A stretch of 37,209 nt of DNA, taken from Ignavibacteriota bacterium. Lineage in GTDB: Bacteria > Bacteroidota > Ignavibacteria > Tepidaquicellales > OLB5. Under the pieces are notes generated by a model. It had not been told where the DNA came from, searched no databases, and saw only the letters and a list, made by a program, of their open reading frames with translations. The stretch lies in assembly GCA_003820375.1 (NCBI GenBank), contig RPQH01000043.1, positions 1 through 37,209 on the forward strand, read 5' to 3'. Below are positions 1 to 7,236 of the stretch, piece after piece. Numbering within the stretch: the stretch's first letter is position 1; each line of letters opens with the position of its first letter. Position numbers and translations under genes: made by a program.

Positions 1-121
1 GGATGATATTATGGTAGAAAAATTTATTCCATGAAGAAAAGAACCCCGAAGGGGTGACATTATAATAACAGAATTTAGAAAATTGAAATAATATAAAATA
101 TAAATTAAACAACAAAATATA

Positions 122-1303
122 ATGGAAGAAGTAGTAATAGTAGCAGGAGCAAGAACTCCTTTAGGATCATTCAACGGTGATTTAGCATCATTTACCACAC
201 CACAGCTTGGAGCATTGGCAATAAAAGAAGCTGTATGCCGGGCCGGCATAGAATCTTCATCAATTGATGAAGTAATAATGGGCTGTGTTCTGCAAGGCGG
301 ACTTGGACAGGCACCTGCAAGGCAGGCAGCAATTGGGGCAGGTATCCCCGACACAGTTTCTGCAACCACCGTTAACAAAGTCTGCGGCTCAGGATTAAAA
401 GCCGCAATGTATGGTGTACAGGCAATTATGATAGGTGATGCAAGTATCGTTGTTGCGGGCGGAATGGAATCTATGTCAAATGCACCTTACTATCTTGATA
501 AAGCAAGGAACGGCTACAGAATGGGTAACGGGAAAATTGTTGATGGAATGATACACGACGGTTTATGGGACCCGTATGGCAATGTTCATATGGGTAATAT
601 CGGTGAGATGTGTGCTACTGAATATAAAATCACACGTGAACAGCAGGATGAATATGCCAAGAAATCTTATGAAAAAGCTCATGAAGCAATTAATAATGGA
701 TATTTAAAGGATATGATTGTCCCGGTAGAGATAAAGGATAAGAAAGGTAATGTTATAAATATAATGAATGATGATGAAGAACCGATGAAGGTTGATTTCA
801 AAAAAGGTATGGCATTAAGACCTGCATTTGATTCAAAAGGTACAATCACAGCATTCAATGCATCAAAGATAAACGACGGTGCAGGTGCAGTTGTAATGAT
901 GTCAAAGAAAAAAGCGGATGAGCTGGGTATAAAGCCGATGGTAAGAGTTATTGCACAGGCAACACATTCACAGGCACCCGAGTGGTTTACAACAGCACCG
1001 GGATTTGTTATCGATAAGGTCTGCAAAAAAGCGGGTATTTCGAAAGATGATATTGACCTGTTCGAAATAAACGAAGCATTTGCAGTCGTAAGCTGTGCAG
1101 TAAACCAGATAGCAGATATAGACCCTGACAAAGTAAATGTAACCGGCGGTGCAATTGCTTTCGGTCACCCGATTGGCATGTCAGGTTCAAGGTTGTTAAT
1201 AAATTTAATGTACAACCTGAAACGCCTGAACAAAAGATACGGACTAGTTACACTTTGCAATGGCGGCGGCGAAGCTACTGCAATGATAGTTGAGAGAGTT
1301 TGA
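122..1303 (+). CDS. atoB: acetyl-CoA C-acetyltransferase (thiolase)
   Basis: Cytoplasmic thiolase that condenses two acetyl-CoA or cleaves acetoacetyl-CoA. The 393-residue length is normal for the family. The acyl-accepting cysteine is Cys88 in NKVCGSGLKA; the C-terminal His349 in AFGHPIGMSG and Cys379 in CNGGGEATAM complete the catalytic set, and NEAFAV is also present. The ATG at 122 gives the usual short N-terminus (VIVAGARTPLG). The neighbours, a 3-hydroxyacyl-CoA dehydrogenase and an acyl-CoA dehydrogenase, place it in beta-oxidation or butyryl-CoA metabolism; direction cannot be read from sequence. The stop codon lies inside an 8-base tandem repeat that continues downstream. A 3-ketoacyl-CoA thiolase with longer-chain preference is the main alternative. 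Confidence 0.95.
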   Translation: MEEVVIVAGARTPLGSFNGDLASFTTPQLGALAIKEAVCRAGIESSSIDEVIMGCVLQGGLGQAPARQAAIGAGIPDTVSATTVNKVCGSGLKAAMYGVQAIMIGDASIVVAGGMESMSNAPYYLDKARNGYRMGNGKIVDGMIHDGLWDPYGNVHMGNIGEMCATEYKITREQQDEYAKKSYEKAHEAINNGYLKDMIVPVEIKDKKGNVINIMNDDEEPMKVDFKKGMALRPAFDSKGTITAFNASKINDGAGAVVMMSKKKADELGIKPMVRVIAQATHSQAPEWFTTAPGFVIDKVCKKAGISKDDIDLFEINEAFAVVSCAVNQIADIDPDKVNVTGGAIAFGHPIGMSGSRLLINLMYNLKRLNKRYGLVTLCNGGGEATAMIVERV

Positions 1304-1355
1304 GAGTTTGAGAGTTTGAGAGTTTGAGAGTTTGAGAGTTTGAGAGTTTGAGAGT
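1295..1355. repeat. 8-base tandem array over the thiolase stop codon
   Basis: Seven perfect copies of AGAGTTTG from 1295 to 1350, then a partial copy AGAGT. The first copy includes the last codons of the thiolase gene, and the TGA stop (1301-1303) is part of the repeat. Each junction recreates TGA, and because the period is 8 the stops fall in all three forward frames. Confidence 0.95.
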
Positions 1356-1377
1356 ACGGAGAGTTACTCTAACTCCT

Positions 1378-1403
1378 CTTTCCCAAATTTCTATTTGGGA
1401 AAG
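1378..1403. repeat. perfect 11-bp hairpin in the post-thiolase gap
   Basis: CTTTCCCAAAT (1378-1388) pairs perfectly with ATTTGGGAAAG (1393-1403) around a four-base loop. No T-run follows, so it is a poor intrinsic terminator. It sits just upstream of a 17-base sequence (1411-1427) that recurs in inverted orientation at 34791-34807, so it is more likely part of a dispersed intergenic repeat. The remaining gap to 1602 shows no gene. Confidence 0.7.
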
Positions 1404-1602
1404 TACTTGGGGCAGTGTCAGGTCTTACTTTGTCCCACAGGGATCTCTTTGAGAAAGATATGGATTAACTTAGATTACTCCAAGCTTTCATTTGATTATT
1501 ACACCCAGCAATTATGAAAATTAAACACAGAGTTCATGTTTTATATTGCAGAGAAAATAAATCTGCAATATAATGTAACTTAAATAAATATATCTTACAC
1601 AA

Positions 1603-2187
1603 ATGAAATCATTATTGTTTGTTCTTTTAATTTTATTGGTATCATCTGTTGTTTATTCTCAAACTGATACAACTATCTGGAATGATTTAACGACCATTGA
1701 AGGAGAAAATTATACATTTTCTGTTCCTTCAAAATGGAGAAACAAAGATATGACAGCTTATGGAATGCTTCACTGGTTTGAAGCAAGCGGATTAGCATAT
1801 CCAATTACATTCCAGGGCAATCCAATAATCGTTGTTGTTTCATTTGTTAAAATGGAGCAACAAAGTGTTGAAGAGGTTAAAGAAAGTATTCAAAGGGGTT
1901 ATTCTCAAAATAAAGACAGGGTCTTTCCCCATAATTATAATTACGATTCTAAGGAAGTTATACTAAAATCAGGTGAGAAGGCATATATTATTCACACAAA
2001 GTTTTACAGGAAATCAAAGTTTTTAAATCAAAGCAGGTTTGATCTTGGAGTTTATTCGGATAAATATAAGCAGGGTTATATGTATACTATATCCATTCAA
2101 TATGCAGATGATTCTTACCAATTCGAAAAAGATTACAGACTTTCAGAGTTTGCAGAAAAATTGTACACTTATTTTACATTTAAATGA
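1603..2187 (+). CDS. secreted protein of unknown function
   Basis: I do not recognise this 194-residue protein. Residues 1-19 form a typical signal peptide (a lysine, then a leucine/valine-rich core ending VVYSQ), so the mature protein is periplasmic or outer-membrane associated. The mature part is a mixed alpha/beta sequence with aromatic residues and no cysteine or obvious catalytic motif; it resembles small single-domain proteins of the PsbP/DUF1795 kind only in general character. Its stop overlaps the next start as ATGA, so it is probably translated together with the membrane protein behind it, and through that gene with the 3-hydroxyacyl-CoA dehydrogenase. The gene is real (signal peptide and coupling); the function is unknown. 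Confidence 0.8.
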   Translation: MKSLLFVLLILLVSSVVYSQTDTTIWNDLTTIEGENYTFSVPSKWRNKDMTAYGMLHWFEASGLAYPITFQGNPIIVVVSFVKMEQQSVEEVKESIQRGYSQNKDRVFPHNYNYDSKEVILKSGEKAYIIHTKFYRKSKFLNQSRFDLGVYSDKYKQGYMYTISIQYADDSYQFEKDYRLSEFAEKLYTYFTFK

Positions 2188-2642
2188 TTATAGCAGATTT
2201 AATTTGGCCGGCGGCATATATTGTTGGTGATATATTAACGTTTTGGTATATTGTTATTTTAACTATTGCATTTGAAGCGGCAGCTATAAAAATATTTTTA
2301 TCTGTTCCTGTTTTAAAAAGTATTTTAATATCATTAGTTGGTAATATTGTATCTGCAATTATGGGAACTTTACTATTTATGTTTCTCAGTCTCATTATTG
2401 AAGGAGCAATTGGTTTGGTTTTTCAACTTGATTCCTTTTCCACTGTATCATGGATATTAAATTACATTTTCATGTGCTTTGGCAGTATATTAATTGAAAT
2501 CCTGGTTGTGATGGCAATTTGGAAGTACTCTTTTAAGAAACTGTTTATTCCGCTTTCAATTGGAAACGTATTAAGTTACCTGATAATTTTTTATTTAATT
2601 AATTTTAACATTTTTCATCACGGAGTAGAAATACAAACATGA
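2184..2642 (+). CDS. small integral membrane protein, unknown
   Basis: This 152-residue protein is almost entirely hydrophobic, with about four predicted membrane segments (roughly residues 10-30, 38-66, 84-110 and 122-146) and few charged residues between them. No family motif was recognised. It is held between two ATGA overlaps: its start overlaps the stop of the secreted protein upstream, and its TGA overlaps the start of the 3-hydroxyacyl-CoA dehydrogenase. This pattern supports it as a real gene and suggests co-translation. No link to acyl-CoA metabolism can be read from its sequence. Confidence 0.8.
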   Translation: MIIADLIWPAAYIVGDILTFWYIVILTIAFEAAAIKIFLSVPVLKSILISLVGNIVSAIMGTLLFMFLSLIIEGAIGLVFQLDSFSTVSWILNYIFMCFGSILIEILVVMAIWKYSFKKLFIPLSIGNVLSYLIIFYLINFNIFHHGVEIQT

Positions 2643-3493
2643 ACATAAAAAACATAGCAGTTATAGGTTCAGGAACAATGGGCAATGGTATTGCTCATGT
2701 GTTTGCTTTAAACAGCTACAATGTAAAGCTTATTGATATAAAAGATGAGTTTCTTGCACGCGGATTGAAAACAATTAAAGGAAATCTTGACAGGCAGTTA
2801 AAAAAAGGTTCTATTACTGAAGAGCAGTTAAATGCTACTCTTGCCAATATTTCCTCATCGACATCACTTGCAGATGCAAAAGATGCTGACCTTGTTGTTG
2901 AAGCTGCAACTGAAAATCATGATATAAAGCAGAATATATTTATATCACTTGATGAACACTGCAAACCGGAGACAATCCTTGCTTCAAATACATCATCAAT
3001 ATCAATTACTGAAATTGCAGCTAATACAAAACGCGCTGATAAAGTAATCGGCATGCACTTCATGAATCCTGTTCCTGTTATGAAACTGATTGAAGTAATC
3101 CGTGGACTTGCAACAAGCAATGAAACATTTCAGTGTATTAAAGAATTATCCGAAAAAATTGATAAAGTACCTGTTGAAGTACAGGATTACCCGGGATTTA
3201 TATCCAACAGGATTTTACTCCCAATGCTTAATGAAGCAATGTATTGCGTTATGGAAGGTGTTGCAACTCCCGAAGCTATCGATACAGTAATGAAGCTTGG
3301 CATGGCTCACCCGATGGGACCTCTGACATTAGCAGATTTTATCGGACTTGATGTATGTCTTTCAATTATGGAAGTGCTGCATTTTGGCTTAGGTGATTCA
3401 AAGTACCGTCCTTGTCCCCTATTGAAAAAAATGGTAGCGGCAGGATATCTCGGAAGGAAATCCGGCAAAGGGTTTTATGAGTATGGTAAGTAG
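2639..3493 (+). CDS. hbd: 3-hydroxybutyryl-CoA dehydrogenase
   Basis: NAD(P)-dependent oxidation of (S)-3-hydroxyacyl-CoA to 3-ketoacyl-CoA, or the reverse in butyrate-type pathways. The Rossmann motif [11 protein letters not shown] is at residues 10-20, and the catalytic His140 lies in GMHFMNPVP with the partner Glu in LIEVIRG. The C-terminal dimerisation domain has [16 protein letters not shown] and ends in the standard [11 protein letters not shown]. At 284 residues it is the single-domain short form with no enoyl-CoA hydratase fusion. The ATG overlaps the preceding TGA by four bases. It lies between thiolase and acyl-CoA dehydrogenase genes of the same pathway; no crotonase or electron-transfer flavoprotein gene is in the window. 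Confidence 0.95.
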   Translation: MNIKNIAVIGSGTMGNGIAHVFALNSYNVKLIDIKDEFLARGLKTIKGNLDRQLKKGSITEEQLNATLANISSSTSLADAKDADLVVEAATENHDIKQNIFISLDEHCKPETILASNTSSISITEIAANTKRADKVIGMHFMNPVPVMKLIEVIRGLATSNETFQCIKELSEKIDKVPVEVQDYPGFISNRILLPMLNEAMYCVMEGVATPEAIDTVMKLGMAHPMGPLTLADFIGLDVCLSIMEVLHFGLGDSKYRPCPLLKKMVAAGYLGRKSGKGFYEYGK

Positions 3494-3503
3494 ATAGTGC
3501 TTG

Positions 3504-3695
3504 TGTCATTCCCGCATGCCACGCAACCTGTCATTCCCGCGTAGGCGGGAATCCACTAAAGTTGACATGGATAGATTACAAGCATTGAAGTTTTTGATAA
3601 ACACGAAAGAATAAAAAAATGTAATACTATAGTTCATTAAAGATTATCAGTATCATTGAAATATGGATTCCCGCTAAAAGCATGCGGGAATGACA
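3504..3695. repeat. nested inverted-repeat element (REP/MITE-like)
   Basis: About 190 bases filling most of the gap 3494-3821. The left end carries TGTCATTCCCGC twice, the second forming a hairpin ATTCCCGC/GCGGGAAT (3533-3540 with 3545-3552). The right end forms a matching hairpin (3667-3674 with 3684-3691) and finishes GCGGGAATGACA, so the whole is a large palindrome of two hairpins around an AT-rich centre. No coding sequence is inside. A related shorter copy is at 21251-21321. The type resembles non-autonomous REP doublets; no transposase is nearby. Confidence 0.75.
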
Positions 3696-3821
3696 ACTTT
3701 GGTTGGGGTGAGGTGTTCAATCACTTTTCTGTATTTGAACAACCTTAGAATTTTCTTAAATTCGTAAAAATATAAAAGAAATAAATAATATTTAAAAGAA
3801 CTACATTAATAAAATAATAAA

Positions 3822-4964
3822 ATGGATTTTAATTTCACAGAAGAACAGATTGCAATAAGAGATACTGCGAAAGATTTTGCAGAAAACGAAATTGCCCCGT
3901 CATCGGTAGAGCGAGATATTAAAGCAGAATTCCCGTTTGAAATAGTTAAGAAAATGGGTGAATACGGATTTATGGGTATGATGGTTCCTCCGGAATGGGG
4001 CGGTGCAGGATTTGATACTATCAGCTATGTGCTTGCTATGGAAGAAATATCTAAGGTTGATGCTTCGGTTGGTGTGATTATGTCAGTTAATAATTCTCTC
4101 GTCTGTTACGGTATTGAAAAATGGGGTACTGAAGAGCAGAAGGAAAGATTTCTAAAACCATTGGCAGCAGGTCAATTGCTCGGATGTTTCTGCCTTTCAG
4201 AACCTGAAGCAGGAAGCGATGCTACACAGCAAAGAACTATTGCTGAAAAAGACGGAGATTATTTCATATTGAATGGTATAAAAAACTGGATAACCAACGG
4301 AAAGAATGCTGATGTTTATTTTGTTATGGCAGCTACCGATAAAGAAAAAGGATATAAAGGAATTTCAACTTTCCTTATCGATAAAGATACTCCCGGACTT
4401 GATACAGGAGTTAAAGAAGATAAGCTTGGAATCAGAAGCTCTGATACATGCTCCGTCAGCTTTACAAATTTAAAAGTTCATAAAGACCAGGTATTAGGCA
4501 GTGAAGGCATGGGCTTTAAAATCGCAATGGAAACACTTAACGGCGGCAGAATAGGAATTGCTTCACAGGCATTGGGAATAGCACAGGCATCACTTGAAGC
4601 CGCTGTGAAGTACTCCAAACAAAGAAAAGCATTCAATGCACCGATTTCCAATTTGCAGGCAATACAATTCAAGCTTTCCGATATGGCAACAAATGTTGAT
4701 GCGGCAAGAATGCTTACTTTAAAATCAGCTTATTTGAAAGACCAGCATAAACCTTACCATAAAGAAGCAGCAATGGCAAAGCTTCTTGCAAGTAAAGTAG
4801 CCGTTAATAATGCTCTTGAGGCAATCCAGGTACATGGCGGATATGGATACGTAAGAGAATATCTGGTTGAAAGATACCTGAGAGATGCAAAAATTACCGA
4901 GATATATGAAGGCACCTCTGAAATACAGAGAATAGTGATTTCGAGGGAATTGCTGAGGGATTGA
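3822..4964 (+). CDS. acyl-CoA dehydrogenase (short-chain type)
   Basis: FAD-dependent alpha,beta-dehydrogenation of acyl-CoA, normally passing electrons to electron-transfer flavoprotein. The 380-residue length matches the short/medium-chain family. The signature CFCLSEPEAGSDA and the flavin-contact stretch NGIKNWITNG are present; the catalytic base is Glu363 in IYEGTSEIQR near the C-terminus, as in butyryl-CoA dehydrogenases, and QVHGGYGYV precedes it. It follows hbd on the same strand after the palindromic element, so it may have its own promoter. With thiolase and Hbd it makes three of the four beta-oxidation activities. Chain-length specificity cannot be set from sequence alone, so bcd is likely but not certain. 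Confidence 0.95.
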   Translation: MDFNFTEEQIAIRDTAKDFAENEIAPSSVERDIKAEFPFEIVKKMGEYGFMGMMVPPEWGGAGFDTISYVLAMEEISKVDASVGVIMSVNNSLVCYGIEKWGTEEQKERFLKPLAAGQLLGCFCLSEPEAGSDATQQRTIAEKDGDYFILNGIKNWITNGKNADVYFVMAATDKEKGYKGISTFLIDKDTPGLDTGVKEDKLGIRSSDTCSVSFTNLKVHKDQVLGSEGMGFKIAMETLNGGRIGIASQALGIAQASLEAAVKYSKQRKAFNAPISNLQAIQFKLSDMATNVDAARMLTLKSAYLKDQHKPYHKEAAMAKLLASKVAVNNALEAIQVHGGYGYVREYLVERYLRDAKITEIYEGTSEIQRIVISRELLRD

Positions 4965-4966
4965 GA

Positions 4967-4994
4967 GATTGCAGATTGCAGATTGCAGATTGCA
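4967..4994. repeat. 7-base tandem array after acyl-CoA dehydrogenase
   Basis: Four copies of GATTGCA starting two bases after the TGA stop (4962-4964). The stop region GGATTGAGAGATTG blends into the first unit. Unlike the other arrays in the window, this unit contains no stop codon. Confidence 0.9.
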
Positions 4995-5016
4995 AATTAA
5001 AGATTTGAAATGGATT

Positions 5017-5060
5017 GAGGACAAGGGGTGATAATCACCCATTGTCCTCTTTACTTTTTA
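5017..5060. terminator. bidirectional terminator between convergent genes
   Basis: A long stem pairs GAGGACAAGGGGTGAT (5017-5032) with ATCACCCATTGTCCTC (5034-5049), one mismatch, tight loop, followed by T-rich TTTACTTTTTAA on the plus strand. It lies between the acyl-CoA dehydrogenase (+) and the SBBP protein gene (-), and fits termination of the first; the second could share it. Confidence 0.75.
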
Positions 5061-5086
5061 ATCCGAAATTAATCAGGGTTGTTTTT

Positions 5087-6742
5087 TTATTTTGTTAAAA
5101 TCATTTTTTTCGTTTCGTTAAAATTATCTGTAATCATTCTGTAAAAATATATTCCTGAAGATAACTTAGAAGCATCATATTTTAATTCATAAATTCCTTC
5201 ACCAAGATTTTCTCTTAAAATTATTTCTACTTCTTTTCCCATTGCATTATATATCCTCAAATCTACATTGTTTTGTTTTGGTAAATGAAATCTGATTTTT
5301 GTTTCATTATTAAATGGATTTGGATAATTCTGTTCCAGTATAAATGATACCGGTATTTCCGGAGAAATTTGTTTTATACCGGTTGGATTGGAAGAATATT
5401 TAATGAGAACAAAATCGGATGAATAATTATTGTAATACATACTGTTGCCTGCCACATACATATTTCCGGAGTTATCTGTAGTAACCCATGTTGCTCCATC
5501 CTGCATATTACTCGCACCATTAAATATTAATGCTGATAACTGTGTACCATTCGGATTATATTTCACGGTTGCAAAATCATAAAAGAATCCGGGCATTGTT
5601 ATTTTACCGGTAACGCAAATATTTCCGTAAATATCCAATGCAATCGAAGATGGTTCATCCGGACCATTACCGGTACCGTTATAAGCCATTACCCATTGCT
5701 GAACACCTGATGAATTATATTTAACAGTTACATAATTCGGGTATCCAAAAGGATACTCAGTTCCGCTTGCCCCTGTTACATACACATTCCCGGAATTATC
5801 AACTATTACCATTTTAGCTAAGTCAGTACCATTAAAAGCATTATTATTATATGTTGCTGTCCATTGCTGAATACCGGCAGAATTGTATTTTATAGTGCAA
5901 TAATCGCTTAATGCTTCAGTTGAATAGCAATGACCTGTAACAAAAACATTACCGGAATTATCCAATGCCAAAGAAGCAGCAGCATCAGTCCAGTTGCCGG
6001 GACCATTGTGCCTTACTACCCATTGCTCAGCACCATTTGAATTATATTTTATTGTCAGGTAATCCTCAGAACCTGAAATAGCTGTAGAGCGGCTCCATCC
6101 GGTCACATAAACATTCCCCGAATTATCTACTGCTAATGCTGAAGGTGCATCAAGGCTGTTTCCGGGACCGTTATATCTTGCGGCCCACTGCTGAATTCCG
6201 GATGGGTTATATTTTATCGTTGCATAATCAATGATTGTTCCGTTGGCGCTGCTCCAGCCGGTTACATATACATTTCCGGAAATATCTACTGCCACTTTTA
6301 CGGCAAAGTCTGCACTGCCTGCAGGTCCATTATACCTTGCTGACCACTGCATAACACCATCTGCATTATACTTAATCGTTGCAAAGTCCGTTGTACCTGA
6401 TGTTGTTCCTGACCGGCTGTATCCTGTTACATAAGCATTTCCTGAATTATCTATTGTAATCCATTGAGCATCATCAATATTGTGTGCAGAAAAGTCATAC
6501 CTGGATTCCCATAATAAAACTCCGCCGGAATTATATTTTAATGTGGTGTAATCAAGAACATTTGAACTTGTACTGCTTCCTGTTACATAAATATTTCCGG
6601 AATTATCAACAACAATATTTCTGACAGAATCTATTGAACCTGAAGGTCCGTTGTACACGGCAACCCATTGCTGGGATATAAGTGAATTTGAGAAAAAACT
6701 GAGAAGGGCAAGGATAAATAATATCTTGTAATTATTTTCCAT
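5087..6742 (-). CDS. secreted SBBP-repeat protein with T9SS sorting domain
   Basis: The 551-residue protein has an N-terminal signal peptide ending near residue 23 (FFSNSLISQQ), then eight SBBP-type repeats of about 54 residues, each with the pattern DNSGNVYVTG ... TIKYNxxGxQQW, expected to form beta-propeller blades. Residues from about 470 form a C-terminal type IX secretion sorting domain: QNYPNPFNNETKIRF, then GIYFYRM and a final KKMILTK. The protein should cross the inner membrane by Sec and the outer membrane by T9SS, ending on the surface or released. It is monocistronic, convergent with the acyl-CoA dehydrogenase gene. The repeats are similar enough that blade number could vary by recombination. 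No enzyme motif is seen; adhesion or sensing is inference only. Confidence 0.9.
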   Translation of the reverse strand: MENNYKILFILALLSFFSNSLISQQWVAVYNGPSGSIDSVRNIVVDNSGNIYVTGSSTSSNVLDYTTLKYNSGGVLLWESRYDFSAHNIDDAQWITIDNSGNAYVTGYSRSGTTSGTTDFATIKYNADGVMQWSARYNGPAGSADFAVKVAVDISGNVYVTGWSSANGTIIDYATIKYNPSGIQQWAARYNGPGNSLDAPSALAVDNSGNVYVTGWSRSTAISGSEDYLTIKYNSNGAEQWVVRHNGPGNWTDAAASLALDNSGNVFVTGHCYSTEALSDYCTIKYNSAGIQQWTATYNNNAFNGTDLAKMVIVDNSGNVYVTGASGTEYPFGYPNYVTVKYNSSGVQQWVMAYNGTGNGPDEPSSIALDIYGNICVTGKITMPGFFYDFATVKYNPNGTQLSALIFNGASNMQDGATWVTTDNSGNMYVAGNSMYYNNYSSDFVLIKYSSNPTGIKQISPEIPVSFILEQNYPNPFNNETKIRFHLPKQNNVDLRIYNAMGKEVEIILRENLGEGIYELKYDASKLSSGIYFYRMITDNFNETKKMILTK

Positions 6743-7074
6743 GATATTTTATAATTAAAATTAATGAAAATTGGAATAAAAAAATGTAACGGTTACTTTA
6801 AAATTTAAACCATATTATTTTATTTTGTTCATTAACTTTTTCATACTGCTTATTGCAGTAAATTAATATTTAAGATGAAAGATTTTAGTTTTTTTACGAA
6901 CATTTAAATCACCTTAATATTAATTTTATTATGAGAACGTCTCGACAAATCTACGTAATATCCGGAATATAAAAAAATAAATTTTGCTTATTAATTGATT
7001 TTTATAACTTTAATTATTCATTTTCCGCTCTGTTTTAACAACATATTTATTTTCAAAAATACTAACCCTCTTAC

Positions 7075-7172
7075 AATTTCGAATTTCGAATTGTCAATTG
7101 CGAATTGAAAGATTGAAACATAGGAAATTTTCGGAGTTTTAATTCGAAATTCACAATCCGCAATTCGAAATT
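7075..7172. repeat. inverted TTTCGAATT repeat pair
   Basis: The left arm of about 32 bases (7075-7106) begins AATTTCGAATTTCGAATTG; the right arm (7141-7172) read on the minus strand begins AATTTCGAATTGCGGATTG. The same core occurs at about 17326-17343 and 34812-34830, always in non-coding gaps, so this is a dispersed repeat family. Confidence 0.75.
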
Positions 7173-7177
7173 AAAAA

Positions 7178-7216
7178 GGATAAGGGAAGATGACTGCAAC
7201 TCACCACCCCTTATCC
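7178..7216 (-). terminator. terminator of the KimA-like gene
   Basis: Read on the minus strand just after the stop, GGATAAGGG (7216-7208) pairs with CCCTTATCC (7186-7178) and is followed by TTTTTAATTT. The loop is about 21 bases. This is the shape of an intrinsic terminator for the transporter gene. Confidence 0.7.
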
Positions 7217-7236
7217 CATATCAATTTTCAGACCTA

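Larger units (their letters stand above)
6743..7236. other. 494-base non-coding gap with repeat arms
   Basis: The region lies upstream of the SBBP gene and downstream of the KimA-like gene, both on the minus strand. From 6743 to about 7070 it is AT-rich with no supported gene and presumably holds the SBBP promoter. 7075-7106 and 7141-7172 are imperfect inverted arms built from TTTCGAATTTCGAATT and close relatives, and 7178-7216 is a terminator. Confidence 0.6.

Noticed and set aside
1..34. Possible last codons (DDIMVEKFIP, stop) of a gene upstream of the window
   Set aside because: Too short to support; the hairpin CCCCGAAGGGG just after could equally be a dispersed repeat.
679..1131. 150-residue minus-strand frame inside the thiolase gene
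   Set aside because: Shadow of the strong plus-strand gene; no motif.
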